Source: Amborella trichopoda (taxonomy: Eukaryota; Streptophyta; Magnoliopsida; Amborellales; Amborellaceae). From it: a stretch of DNA of 64,000 nt. Numbering within the stretch: the stretch's first letter is position 1; each line of letters opens with the position of its first letter. This document shows positions 11,147-24,161 of this stretch, one piece after another. The DNA lies in the NCBI RefSeq assembly GCF_000471905.2, contig NW_006495273.1:5301354-5365353 (forward strand). Reading direction: 5' to 3'. The notes beneath the pieces are model-generated. The model had not been told where the DNA came from. It saw only the letters and a list, made by a program, of their open reading frames with translations, and made no database searches. The translations under genes were made by a program, and so were the position numbers.

Positions 11147-14100
11147 ATGGCTGCTCGTACCTTCATCTCTGAGATCCTAAAAACTGAAAGATTTGATGGG
11201 ACCAACTTTACATCATGGAAAAGAAAAATCCAATTTGTGCTCTATGAAGAAAACTTGCATAAGGTACTCTTTGAGGACCGACCTCGTCGTCCAAGTGACG
11301 ACTCATCTCAAATAATCAAAGATGAGTACGTCAATTGGAAGAGGAGGAAATTGAAATGCAAGAACATTCTTTTATGTGCCATGACTGACTCGTATGCTTC
11401 TGAGTACAAGTCAATCTATACTGCAAGTGAGATTTTTGATAAACTTGAAAGAGAGTATGTTGGTCCCTCTCTCATGAAGCAAACTATGGCTATGAGAAGG
11501 TACAATGATTTAAAAATGGTAGAAGGTATCAAGTTTGGAGATCATGTGCACGTGTTTCGTACGCTAATCAGAGATTTGGAAGATATAGGCATGAAGCCCA
11601 ATGAATCTCTGCAAGTGATTCATTTAATGAATTCTCTTCCTAATTCATGAGAAACTTTCATATCTTCCATCTGTGCTAGAAGAAATACACAAAAATTGGA
11701 GGAACTCATCACGACCATCAAATCTGAAGAAGAAATGAAGAGTTCAAGGCAACCCCAACGGATGTTGTGCATATGGTAAAATCTCAATCATCTTTTAAAT
11801 TTTAAAAAAGAAATGGAAAAAATACTTTCAAAAGAAGAGGTTTTGGAAATAAGGGAGCCAAGAGAGAGACTTGAACTTGTTTTACTTGCAAGAAGGTGGG
11901 CAACATAGCCAATAGTTGTCGGTTCAACAAATCTAATGGAACTAATAAGGAATTGGCATATGTGGTTTTCGAGTCCATGCTAGCTGACCCTAAGAGAGCT
12001 TCTTGGTGTCTTGACTCGGGGGCTACGACACTAAGGAAACACTAAGGAAGGTTACCATTCTTTTACTCCCATGGGGCCAAGACAACAGCATATTTATATG
12101 GGAGAAAATCAGAAGACTGATGTACTTGGAGTTAGAGATTTTGAGCTGAAACTTAACAGTGTGAGCACCTTGATCATAAAGCAAACACTTTATAGTTCTG
12201 ATATGAGGAAGTGTTTGGTTTCGGTTCCTAAGATGTCTATGGCTATATTCACAACCACTTTTAGTGGGGACAAGGTGGTGGTCAAGAAGGGGAAAGATGA
12301 TATCATGACTCGACGACTTGTAGACGGGCTATTTACTATTGAAATAAAAGAGAACGTTGCTTATGTCTCGTCCCCTAATGAATTAAATGCTTCCCTTTGA
12401 CATATGAGGTTAGGACACATTAATATCAAACGAATAGAAAGATTAAAAAAAGATGGGATTCTTTAAAATTATAAGGGAGATTTATCGAAAGTGTGCGAGT
12501 CTTGTGTGCAAGGAAACTAATAAGGAAAAATACAACCAGAGCAAAAAGAGCTACTAGCGTATTGGAAATCATTCATAGTGACATATGTGGACCTATGAAT
12601 GTGACCACCAAAAGTGAAAAAATATATTTTATCTCTTTTATAGATGACCACTCACAATATGACTATGTGTACCTTATTCTTGCAAAATCATAAGCCTTAG
12701 AAATATTCAAAGAATATAAGGCCCAGGTAAAGAATCAAACCAACCTAAAAATTAAAGTCCTTAGAACCAATAGGGGGGGAATATTCATCTGACCTTTTCA
12801 AAGAATTGTACATTGAAAATGTGATCATCCATCAGTACACCATGCCTTATACTCCTGAACAAAATGGTATAGCTGAGAGAAAGAATAAGATCTTAGTGGA
12901 AATGTTAAGGAGTATGATGGGGCATGCAAATCTCTCATTGGAGTTTTGGGGAGAAGCCTTATTAACGGCATGTTACATCTTTAACCGGACTCTCACAAAA
13001 GCTGCTTCACTTACTCCTCACGAAATTTTCACACGTCGTACTCCCTCCCTTAAACACCTGAAAGTTTGAGGTTGCTTCGCCTATGTCCTTATTCCAATCA
13101 AAATAGAACCAAATTTCAACCTAAAACTGTCAAATCCAATTTCATTGGTTACGCAGATCATGGTAAAGGGTATCGATTTTACAACCTTGAAACATGTGCT
13201 ATTATTGATAGCCATAATGCTCACTTCTTCGAGGAAGAGTTCCTTGAAGTAAGGGTGAGTAGAAAACAAGCCGACTTTTATGAGGAGGCCCAAAACAAGG
13301 ATGTAGTTCGAGACCCTAAACCTGAAACTTCCAAACCAACTCAACCTGATCCTTAACTCCCTATAGAAAGTGAATATTTACCTGAATTAAGACTGAGTAA
13401 TCGTGTCAGTAGACCACCTCTTTACCTAAAACATTTTGTCTACCTTGGAGAACATTTTGATAAGGTTGGGAAAGATCCAGATTCAGAACCTAAAACTCAC
13501 CGAGAAGCCTTAACCTGTCCTGAAAGGAAATACTGGTAGAAGCCCTGAAAGATAAGTATGCTTCCATTAACCAAAACCATGTATGGAAATTAGTACCCCT
13601 ACCTAAAAAACGTAAGGTCATTGGTTGTAAGTGGATTTTCAAGAAAAAGTTGAACTTTGAAGGGAAAATAGAAAATATAAAGCTAGGTGGTTGCAAAGGA
13701 TTTTGCCCAGAAAGAAAGGATAGATTATGAGGAAAAATTTTCCCCTGCTGCCAAGTTTCTATCCATCTGAATCTTTATAGCTATAACAACCCATTTTGAC
13801 TTTGAGGTTCATCAAATGGATGTCAAAACAGCCTTTCTAAATGCGGATTTAAAAGAAGAAATTTACATGACCCAATCTGAGGGATTTGAGGAGAAATGGA
13901 AAAAGAACCTAGTATACAAACTTAATAAATCCCTTTGTGGCCTAAACCAAGCTTCACGACAGTGGTATATAAAATTCCAGGAGACCCTTGCTCTTACAGA
14001 GTTCTTTACAAATAATGAAGATTATTGCATATATCAAAAGGTCAATGGGAGTGATTTGGTATTTATATCGTTATATATAGATGATATGTTAATTGTTAGT

Positions 14101-15065
14101 AGCTCAATTGCCCTAGTAGTAGAGACAAAAAAATTTCTTGCACAACACTTCGATATGACGGATCTTGGAGAAGCTTCATATGTGTTGGGCATCAAGATAA
14201 TAAGAAACAGGAGAGAGAAGACTATCCAACTTTTCCAAGCAACCTACTGTAAGAGAATTATGAAATAGTTTAATATAAGTATGGGTAAGCCCATCTCCAC
14301 CCCAATTGACAAAAAGAAGAAGCTTAGTAATAAGATATGTCCTACCGAAGACATAGATATAAGAGTCATGGAAAGAGTGTTATACAAGAGCGCAGTTGGG
14401 TCCCTTATGTATGCCATGACGGGAACAAGGCCTGACTTGTCCTTCGTCATGAGTCTGGTAAGCCATTTCCAAAGTAATTTAGGAGAAAAGCATTGGAAAG
14501 CTGTAAAAAAAATTCTCAGATATTTAAAAGGACCCATAAACTATGCCCTCACATATAAGGAGTGACTGAAATAGCAATAGAGGGACATTTAGATGCAAGT
14601 TATCTCGTGGATCCAAATGATGCGAAATCTACATCTGGGTATGTGTTTATGCTTGGAGGGGGTACGGTTTCTTAGAAGTTAAAGAAACAAGATATTGTGG
14701 CCTTGTCCACCATGGAATCCGAGTATGTGGCATGTTGTCTAGCAGCCAAGAAGGCCGTGTGGATTAAGAAGTTTCTTAATCAACTTAATTTTCATCTTAT
14801 ACATTGTGAGGCAGTACGAATTTTCTGCGACAACACTACGGCTATTTGTGCCTCTAAGGAGCCTTGGTTTCACAATAACTCCAAGCATATTAAACCTTAT
14901 TTTTATTACCTGAGAAATGAGGTAAGATGGAAAGAGATCGAGATCAGCTACATATCTACAGATTTGATGATTGCAGACCCTCTGACAAAGGCAGTTATCC
15001 CTAATGTTTTTGTAAGACATGTCAAAGAGATGAGGATGAGAGAAAGTGAGAAAGAGAAAATGTAA
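11147..15065 (+). pseudogene. Copia gag-pol region (fossil)
   Basis: Parts in order: gag (about 11147-11950, beginning MAARTFISEILKTERFDGTN and ending in a degenerate CCHC knuckle), protease region (about 11990-12400), integrase (about 12410-13360, with the conserved EQNGIAERKN), reverse transcriptase (about 13500-14570, with MDVKTAFLNADLKEEIYM and the catalytic YIDD) and RNase H (about 14640-15065, with LSTMESEYVA). The family normally makes one gag-pol polyprotein. This copy is broken and is not expected to be active. Confidence 0.9.
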
Positions 15066-15089
15066 GGCCTTCAAAGGCCAAGTGAGAGA

Positions 15090-17139
15090 TGTTGGGTTTA
15101 TGTGGCCTTTAAAGGTCTTATGAGTGTGTATTTAAGTACTTTTATAGTGAAATATAAACTCGGTCGGAGTGTGGTCGCTCGAGGACCATACTAAGCAAAT
15201 GATGTTTGCTTATACCGGATTGTGCTTATTGATCTAGGCCAGACAGTTGGAAAACCCAAGGTACGTGGGCATAAATAATTAACCGATGAGGGTTTTAGAT
15301 TAGCCATTGATAAAGGTCGGAGCTTATGCCTAGATAAATAAGCCGAGTGATTGTGTAACCCTTGTGTGTGATGATAGGCCAACTGAGACGGGGGCCAAAA
15401 CCTCATCCATGTTCCATCACATGGCATGCATATTGATAGATCATTCGGGAGAGCCAGATATCTACCTTTGGGTGAAGCGTGTGCATGTACGAGAGATACC
15501 CCTATGCGTCATAGGGCAGTGGTCGCATCAGGTCATGATGACCTTGCCTCTCTAGGAGAGGACCTGTAATACACAGACTGGGATTGCGACCCCTTGATTC
15601 ATCGACTTGACTTTGGTAACCCGCTAATCAGCCCCTGCTTGGACTGTGGGTCATGGAAAACACTGGGTTGGTTCAATAAAGCTAGTGCGGTCTATAGTCC
15701 ACAGTTGAAGATGGAGTACCCCGTTATTCCGGATTGGATTTCTAAAACCATACGGATCATTTTCCCATCATATTAATTTAATTGTGTTCATTTTATTACT
15801 GAAATGATTTTAGTTTTATTATTTGAATTTTTATGAATCTCTCAATATTTTATTTGTGATTTTTGAACTTATGAAAATACAGTTATTGTTCTTACAAAGT
15901 TATAAAAATTCAAATATATATTTTAAATTGTTTTATTCAATTTTAAAAATAATTTTTTTTATATAAAATTCCATGGGGGCCCATAGTGCACATGGGCCCA
16001 CCATGTGGCATGTGGGTGGGGGCCTACATATGCCACAAAAGGGTGGTAGGCCCCACCCTCTTTGGATTCGCTTGTTTGCTTTTAAGATAAGGTTAATTTG
16101 ATTTGTGACATGTGGTCGAATCTTGGAAGGGATATATTGATCATGGCTTTATCTATTTTGTAGCAAGTTTGTTTTAAAGAGATATGGTCAATTTGAATTG
16201 ATATAGATCTTATCTTATTTATATTTGGTAGTATTTATCTACTTGATATTATTTGACATATCCTTATGGAATGTGTGACATGGATTGTGCAATTTTATAG
16301 AATGCATGATATTTATTTTATTTAAAATATATTGATGGGAAAACGGTTTAAGGAAAGGAGGATAATGGTCCAAGCACCTTCCATAATATTGATGGCCCAT
16401 CTATGGAATGGATGGCTCAGATCTCTCACCCCACAAGTCACCTTGTTCAACGGTCTAGATTCAATTTCATGAAAGAGGCAAACTATGGGAAAACCTTAAA
16501 GAAACCCTAAACCTAAATATTCACTATAAATAGGGGTGCCCTCCCCGAAACCTCTCTCTCACCTCTCTCTATCTCCTAGAGAGGCACGCCCCACTCTCTC
16601 TCCTCCATCTTTCCCTCTCTAGTTTGCTTTCTTCAAATTTTAGGAGGTACTCTCTCTCCTCTCTAGATCTAAGTTAATTTTGGGGGTTCAAGTTTTAGTA
16701 GAGTTTTCAAGGGGTGATTATCTAGTTTGGCCGAAATCAGCTATTTCGATTCGAGATTGAAGCTAGACCACAGATCCCGCGCCATTGGATGTGGTGACTA
16801 GGTGTGGGGTGTAAAAAGCCCCGTTCGAGATTGAAGCTAGACCACAGATCCCGCACCATTAGATGTGGTGACTCAGTGTGGGGTGTAAAAAGTCCGGTTG
16901 AGGTAATCTTCGGCATTTTTTTGTTTTATTTGTTAAGTTTTTTTATTTTATATTCTCAAGCACAGTATTAGGTTGTATGAATGACATCAAGTAGTTGAGA
17001 CTTATTTTTTTTTTAATTTCTATTGTTTGTAATAGGACCATCTGTGAGTGATCTTGTTGCCAAAATTATAAGGGTTGATTATTATTAAAAAAAATAAATT
17101 GTATTTCCCCGGCAAAAGATCACATAGGTCTTTCTTTCA
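15090..17139 (+). repeat. 3' LTR of Copia element
   Basis: About 2050 bp, begins TGTTGGG right after a purine-rich tract (about 15073-15089) that fits a polypurine tract, and ends TTTCA before the ATAAT target duplication. It has its own short tandem duplication near 16750-16880 that the 5' LTR lacks. The TATA-like box is repeated near 16522. Confidence 0.9.
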
Positions 17140-17144
17140 ATAAT

Positions 17145-18207
17145 GAATAATAATATAGGTAGAATCTTAGTTTTCGAATCTTCATCAAGTGGTTTCAAAA
17201 TATATATTACTATTTTAATTTTAATTTTTTTATAAATCTGATTAAGATGAAATTTTGGGTGTATACATTTAACATTATTGCACGCCTTACAAATATATAA
17301 AAAAAATTATTTTTAATAATTTAAAATGACCAAATTGCCCCCATCGTTTTTTGAGGGTATTTTGATTATTTTTTGTTTAAGATAAATATAGGTAATAAGA
17401 TCGTATACACTTAATCTATATATTTTCATGTTTTTTGAATTTTTATTTAGGGGTTTTTGACTCATTTAAAAAAAAAAAAAAAAATTCTATTGTACTGAAC
17501 CAGTCCGATTAACAGCCCAATTAGGACAGTTATGATCTGACCGCTTCTGGACCCATGTCTAGTTGACCTATCCAGTTCAATTTTTCCTACGGAATGAAAG
17601 TTAAGAATGAACATTTCCAATAATAAATAGGACGATTCGATACCTTTAATGAATTTGTACGTCGACTTGACCCTTAAGCTGATATTTTCCGAGGTTATTT
17701 TAAACATTAAAAAATGCCCTTAATTTCTCATAATCTCAAAGTTTTATTTCTCCTAATTTTGTTTCTCTAAATCCTAAAAACAAATATAACTGAAGTCTAT
17801 AATGCTAAAGATTGTGGTGTGATAAAATTAAAAGACAAAGAATAAAAGACATATATCGCAAACTAATGATATAAATATATTGAGAAACTCCAATTATAGA
17901 AGATGTGTGAATGGATAAAATAAAGATATCATTGACATAACTAAAAAGTTAGCCTCTTGTAATTTTAAAATTCCCAAACCCCTTCGTTTTTGTAGGGAAG
18001 CTGTTTGCTCACCTGTAAATATTAGCCAACCAAATTAAGATAACTATGATCCTCATGGGGGTGGAGAGAAAAACATTATTACTAAAAATCCATACATCCA
18101 AACGGGCCGATCTAGCCATTTCACCATTAAAATTTAAGTAATTTTTTCAGAATTTCTTAAGATGAAAATGAAACTTTTCTAGAAAACAAAAACTTCAAAT
18201 CCATAAC
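17145..18207. other. DEFL2 3' flank, no gene
   Basis: No coding sequence. From about 17455 to 17985 this is an inverted relative of the repeat unit at 3280-4210 but without the Mutator-like MITE, so 17824-17833 (AAAATTAAAA) is the unoccupied target. The left edge of the L/R segmental duplication falls near 17370. Confidence 0.6.
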
Positions 18208-18211
18208 TTTA

Positions 18212-20674
18212 TTACGAAATGGTAACTGAGTCCTCCGAGTATGTTATTACGAAATGGTGCAGTGAGTCCGAGTACAAATAAAATGATTGAGTACAAATAA
18301 AATGATTTACCCAAGTATTGCAAGGCCAAGTGCATCTACTCTTGAAAGGGCCATGGCATTTTCCATGTCCCTGATCACGGTAAGACCTGCAAGTATATCT
18401 GCAAAGGGAACCGATGCAAAAGATTGAAACAGCAAGAATATCCTTACTGCATTCCTTTGCCTCAACAATTGATGCCATTTCACCTGCATTATTAAAAGGA
18501 TGCGATTAGCATGCGGCCAAGCCCGCACATGTAGAAATGCAAGTTTGGCAATAAATAAATTTTTGAAACATAATTTTATCTTAATTTCAAGAGAATATAT
18601 AATATTTAACATGAAGATCATGAATATGAAAAAATAAATAAATTTTGTAAATTAGAAATACTAATTATACTAAAAACACATTTGGATTGTTAGCTACAAT
18701 TATTTTTAGATGGACCACCTATTTACATTCATCTTTAAGATGGATGCTTTATATCTCTGGACCGCATATTGTACAAATGCAGTCCAGCCTGCATTAAACA
18801 ATTGTTCTTTATAAAATGCATTAAATTTTGGAGGGAGAAAACACGAAAAAATTAGGCTGCATTGTGTACTTTGACCTACTTGGGAGGATGGTCGAGTACA
18901 CTCCCTTGGAAGTACTATTGAGCATCTACTTCCTCATTCAAAAGACCTACTTTGGAGGATTTTTTCAATCTGAAATTTGAGAATTGCCTAAGAATCACTA
19001 GATGATTATTTTCATAGGAAATCTGAACTTTTGGTATTTAGATCTCACCCTATTTAAATATTAGACAATCTATGTTCAATCTTGAGACATTATTTTATCT
19101 AGTACATAGATATTTTAATTTCAAAATTTTTATTTAATCTATGGATTTCAAAGGCTATATTCCAAAAATTAGAGTCCTAAAATTACTCTTATGTTGGGTT
19201 TTACCCAAGGGAGTAAATAGATAGTATATTCCCGCCCGTAGGAGTGTAAAATCTTTTCGCTTAATAAGAACGGATGGTGGCTCATGTTTGAGCACACCAG
19301 GTAATGCAAATAACAAGTACTACAAATATTGACCTTATTTAGAAAAAGTATCACATAAAAGAAATACTTTTTTAAAAAAGACATTATTTATGACTTTTCT
19401 TTTTTTAAGAAAGAGATATTTATCATTGTAGTAGCGTAGAGCCCATGGTATCTCCCAGCAATATACATTAGACATTCATCATTGGTTCATAATATGTGGA
19501 TTCCACAGAGGTGTATCATACGGCATGAAACATAGCCCCTATGGTACAGATATTATGCATCATTCGTTTGTGACATTATTTTCACACTTCATGAACAAAA
19601 AAAGTGAATGCAACCCTTTTTCAAGGCTAAAAAATGGGACCTAACTGTAAATTATGAAATACAAATAAAATAAAGCAGTCTTTCAGCAATATAATCAAAA
19701 TTCATTTTATATTCTATAAAAAATAGATTTGATTGTAAAATATGAAATATATGGAACTCTTTTTAAAAATAAAATATAGAATAGGATTTATTTATAACTT
19801 TTTTTTCTTTACAAATTAGCAAAAACAATATACAATAAGATTAGAATATGATCTATTTAGAAGTTGGGTAAATATCTTTATACACCTTTTTAGGTTTCAT
19901 TTCTCAAAAGATGCAAGGCTTAAAAACATATATGTGGCATAAAGTTCTTACGTGTTATATCTTCTAACACTCTAGATCAACTTTACCCCGTTTGGCCGTA
20001 TATTTTTAGCCCAAACCAAAAGACATCATTTTTCTATCCCTTTGTATATACCTTTTTCTCTCTCTATTCTAGTGTTTCTTCCAAACCTCTCTCTCTCTCC
20101 TCATGATTCTTTCCAAACCCCTCTCTCTCTCTCTGGGGAGAAAACCGGGAAGAGAGAGACTAGGGGGTTTAGCAAGAAATAGAAAGGAGTTTGGATATGT
20201 TGAGAAATGAAACATAAAAAGAGGTCGTACGGAGAAATTTTCCCGTCAAAGTTTATCAAAATGGCCAGAGGTGTCAAATTCCTAACCTAAACTTAATCCT
20301 ACATGTCCCATATTCTTGATCTAAAATGTCCCTCTATATCACTAAGTGTTTTAAAACACGGATAGGTGGGGTGGATTCGAATTTAGCACATTGGTGAACT
20401 GACCAAAAAAATGAAGGTTTTTTTTTTTCATATTCTTTTTATGCTTTTTTTATGATTCAAGATATTTCAAATTAAAAAAGGCATAGATTAAAGTCATTAA
20501 TCATAATCAAGAATTTTTTATCCTGATCAGTGATTTTTCAAAAAATTATCACCCAAGTAAAAAGGACAAAAGACAGAGTTTGCATTATTTTCCATGCTAA
20601 AGAGAGAGAGAGATTGATTGAACTGCACCTGTAGAAATGAGGACAAGAAAAACAAAGGACAGTGAGAGCTTCAT
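18212..20674 (-). pseudogene. Defensin-like DEFL2, degenerating copy
   Basis: Two exons on the minus strand: exon 1 20629-20674 (46 bp, signal peptide MKLSLSFVFLVLIST, donor GTGCAG) and exon 2 18212-18483 (acceptor TGCAG), joined in phase 1. The reading frame is open, but three features argue against function. Within the eight-cysteine pattern the first cysteine of the CxC pair is serine (FKSRC). The stop just after TWPC is lost, giving about 35 extra residues that run into 3' UTR-like sequence. The core promoter seen in DEFL4 (TATA, about 110 bp) is deleted between 20690 and 20705, so the start lies only about 290 bp from the stop of DEFL3. The closest relative is DEFL4. A neofunctionalised secreted peptide cannot be excluded without expression data. 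Confidence 0.65.
18929..19213. mobile_element. Stowaway-type MITE in DEFL2 intron
   Basis: Orthologous to the element at 1681-1954 (inverted relative to it). Bounded by TA on each side; ends ACTTCCTCATTC and CCCAAGGGAG. No coding content. Confidence 0.7.
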
Positions 20675-20964
20675 CTTGAATGGATCCCAAAGCACAATTT
20701 TCTATTAGGATTGTCTTGCTTAAAACAGCTCCTATTTTATTATCATCATGTTGTATTCACAAGGGAGATTATAGAAGGCCAATTTATTTTGATTCAGTAA
20801 ATGCTGCAAATTTCTATATGAATGACAGAGAGACCCCGGGGTAGAGGGGGAGGAATGGAGCCCATGACTTCAATAGAAAAAAGAACTTTTCCATAAAACA
20901 AAAACTACAAATCCATAATGGTGCACTGAGACCTCCGAGTATTAATAAAATGTTTTACTGAGTA

Positions 20965-23751
20965 TTAGCAAGGCCAAGTGCATCTACACTTGAAAAGACC
21001 ATGGCATTTTCCATGTCCACGATCATGGAAATACTGGCAATTTCCTCTACATAAGGCACCGAAGCAAACGATGGTGGTCACAGGAATATTCTTGCTGCAT
21101 TCATTTGCCTCTGCAATTGATGCCATTTCACCTGTAATTAAAAAAAAGGAGGCGGTTAGCATGTGGCCAAGCCCTCACATGTAGAAATGCAAGCTTGGCA
21201 ATAAATATGTTTTAAATATAATTTGATCTTAATTTTAGAGAACATATAATATGTACCAATAAAATCATGAATATAAAAAAATAAAGAAATTTGGAAAATT
21301 AGAAATACTAACTATATTAAGAAAACATTCGGACCACCAGTTACAATTGTTTTTAGATGGACCACCTATTTGCATTCATTTTTAAGATGGATGTTTTATA
21401 CCTGTGGACCACATATTATACAAATGCGGTCCAGTCCGTATGTAACAATTGTTCTTTATTAATGGACCTAAAACCTTGATAGAGAAAACACGAAAAATTA
21501 ACCCTAGCATGTACATTGTGCACTTTGACCTACTTGAGATGATGCTCTAGTACACTCCCAATTGCGTATATACTCCCTCATTCAAAAGACTTACTTTGTA
21601 GGATTTTTTCAATCTAAAATTTGGGAATCACCTAAGAATCACTAGATGATTATTTTCAAAAGAAATTTCAGTGTTTGGCATTTAGATCTGACCCTTTAAA
21701 AAATGGGAAAATATAGAATGAGACAATATGCCTTTTATACAAGGTGGCCACAATAATCTTGACCAAGGTCAAACTTCAAAAAGAAATTTTCTCAAACTTT
21801 GTCACACATCCAAGCGATCAAAGTTCACATCAAATAGTTGTAGAGAATTGTGACCATCTTGTGGTAAACGGTCTCATTGTATACAATCCCATAAAAATTC
21901 GACAATCTTTGTTCAATCTCGAGACATTAGTTATTCTTGCACATGTATATTTTAATTCCAATTTTTTTTTATTTAGTCTATGGGTTTAAAAGGTTATATC
22001 CGCAGAATTAGAGTCCTAAAAATACTCTTATGTTAGGTTTTGTCCCGAGGGAATAAATAGATAGTATACTCTCGCCGGAGTGTAAAATCATTTGGCTTAA
22101 TAAGAACGGATGGTCGCTCTCATGTTTGAGAGGCCCATGCAATACAAGTAGCAAATACTGCATATATTGACTTAATTTTGAAAAAGTATCACATAAAATA
22201 TATAGTTTTTTAAAAAGTCACATTATTTATGACAATTCTTTTTTAAGAAAAAGATATTTATAAGTGTAGTAGCGCAAAGCCAAAATTTGCAAAAATGTGA
22301 AACCATGGTATCTCCCACTCGTAAACATTAAACTTTCGTCATCGATTCTTAGATGCCCCAAAGGTGTATCATACAGTGTCAACCATAGCCCCTATGGTAT
22401 AGATATTATGCACCATTGGTTCGTGACATAATTTTCATGCTTCAAGAACAAAAAGGCAAATGCAATGTTTTTTCAGGACAAAAAAAATGGGATCTGACAG
22501 TAAATTATGAAATATAAATAAAATAAAGCATTCTTTCAGTGATAAAATCAAAATTCATTTTATATTCTTAAAAAATGAGACTGGATTGTAAAATATAAAA
22601 TATATGGGACTCTTTTTTATTATAAAATATAAGATAGGACTTATTTATAAATTTCTTTTTTTTCTTTACAAATTCGCAATAACGATATACAGTAAGATTA
22701 GAATATGATCTGTTTAGAAGTTGGGAAAACATATTCGTCCATCCTAGGTTTAGGTTTTATTTATCAAAAGACGCAAGGTTTAAAAATATATAAGGCTATA
22801 TAAAGTTCCCATGTATCATATCTGCTAACACCCTAAATCAACTTTACCCTTTTTGAACTTATATTTTTAACCCAAACAAAAATTAAAAAGACATAATTTT
22901 TTCTATTTCTTTCTAAATCCCTTTTTCACTTTGTTCCCATGTTTCTCCCAAAACGCCTCTTTTTCTCTCTCCTCATGATTCTCCCCAAACCTCTCTCTCT
23001 ATAGGGAACAAATACATGAAGAGAAAGAAAAATGGGTTTAGAAAGGAATAGAGAGATATAGAGGAGTTTAGAAACAAATAGAACAAAATTTTATCCTTCT
23101 TGCTATTGTTTGGGCTAAAAAAATAAAGTCAAATGGAATAAAGTTGTTCCAAGGGTATACCTAATCTATATGTCACGAATATGCTTTAAAACCTTGGATC
23201 TGTTGAGAAATGAAATCTAAAAAAAAATTGTACAGAGATATTTTCTCTTAAACGTTTATCAAAATAGCAAGCGGTGTCAAATTCCTAACCTTAACTTAAT
23301 CCTACATGTCCCATATTCTTGATCTAAAATATCCCTCTATATCACTAAGTGTTTTAAAGCACGGATAGGTGTAGTGGATTAGAATTTAGCCCATTGGCGA
23401 AATGAACAAAAAAAATGAAGGATTCATTTTTTTTCATTTTTTATATTTTTTTATGATCAAATTTATTTCAAATTATCAAAGGCATAAATTTAAGAACAAG
23501 TTTAAGTCATCACAATCAACAATTCTTGATCATGATCAGTGATTTTTCAAACCATACCACCCAAGAAAAATCTAAAATCTATCTCTAGATTGAATATTTG
23601 AATGATAGTTTTCATACCCCTGTGGGACCTAATATTGCTATAGACAATGTTTGCCTTATTTTCCACCAGAAAGAGAGTGAGAGAGAGACAGAGATTGAGT
23701 TGTACCTGTAGAAATGAGGGCAAGAAAAGCAAAAGCAAGTAACAGCTTCAT
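20965..23751 (-). CDS. Defensin-like peptide DEFL3
   Basis: Exon 1 23706-23751 encodes the signal peptide MKLLLAFAFLALIST; exon 2 20965-21131 encodes the mature peptide, ending CRCTWPC and TAA. The GT-AG intron is 2574 bp, phase 1. The 70-residue precursor has all eight cysteines in the C-C-CxxxC-C-CxC-C order of CS-alpha-beta defensin-like peptides (LCRGNC, GKC, KCRC, WPC). It is expected to be secreted and disulfide-bonded; an antimicrobial or signalling role is inferred from family only. The start is the first ATG after a TATA-like CTATAAG 70 bp upstream. Exon 2 of DEFL3 is followed by the start of DEFL2 about 290 bp on: a tandem head-to-tail pair. With DEFL4 it is the best-preserved gene of the group. 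Confidence 0.82.
21573..22053. mobile_element. Stowaway-type MITE in DEFL3 intron, interrupted
   Basis: Same element as in the other DEFL introns (TA flanks, CTCCCTCATTC at left, CCCGAGGGAA at right), enlarged to 481 bp by another MITE nested at 21705-21890. Confidence 0.7.
21705..21890. mobile_element. Mutator-like MITE nested in Stowaway MITE
   Basis: Ends GGGAAAATATA and TATACAATCCC with an inner inverted repeat around ACAAGGTGGCCAC / GTGACCATCTTGTGG. Flanks TTAAAAAAT and ATAAAAATT are a decayed 9-bp duplication. Absent from DEFL1, DEFL2 and DEFL4, shared with DEFL5. Confidence 0.6.
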
Positions 23752-23818
23752 CTTGAATAGACCCCAAAGCACAAATTCTTCACCTTTTCAAATGCTATAT
23801 TCTTATGCAAGTTGTGTA

Positions 23819-23826
23819 CTTATAGA
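23819..23826 (-). promoter_or_regulatory. TATA box of DEFL3
   Basis: Minus-strand CTATAAGTAC about 70 bp upstream of the start codon, in the block conserved upstream of DEFL4 and DEFL5 and missing from DEFL2. Confidence 0.6.
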
Positions 23827-24161
23827 AGCTGCGGTGTAACAACTATTGCCAACTGATTTTGTTTGTCAAATTTCCTATTAGGATTGTCTTGGTTAATGCA
23901 ACTCCTATTTTATTGTAACCCTTATATTCACAAGGCAGATTATAGAAAGCCAGTTTATTTTGATTCAGTGCATGCGACAAATTTCTATATGAGAAAGAGA
24001 GACCTAGGGGCGGAGGGGGGAGGATTGGAGCCCATGTCTTTAATAGGAAACTTGGTTTCTAATACAAGAGCAAGACTTTATTTAGGCAAAATGCATTTCT
24101 CATACAGTTATACCTCATCTTTATAATAGGATCACCACTATCTTGTTGAAAGTTTATGGTT

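Larger units (their letters stand above)
9058..17139 (+). mobile_element. Copia LTR retrotransposon, full-length but broken
   Basis: 8.1-kb element with 5' LTR 9058-11077, internal region 11078-15089 and 3' LTR 15090-17139. LTRs begin TGTTGGG and end TTTCA. A perfect 5-bp target duplication ATAAT flanks the element (9053-9057 and 17140-17144). Domain order is gag, protease, integrase, reverse transcriptase, RNase H, so it is Ty1/Copia. The coding region is broken in roughly eight places and is a fossil. The LTRs differ by several percent by eye, suggesting insertion some millions of years ago (rate-dependent). It is inserted in sequence between the GDSL relic and the DEFL2 3' flank. Confidence 0.93.
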
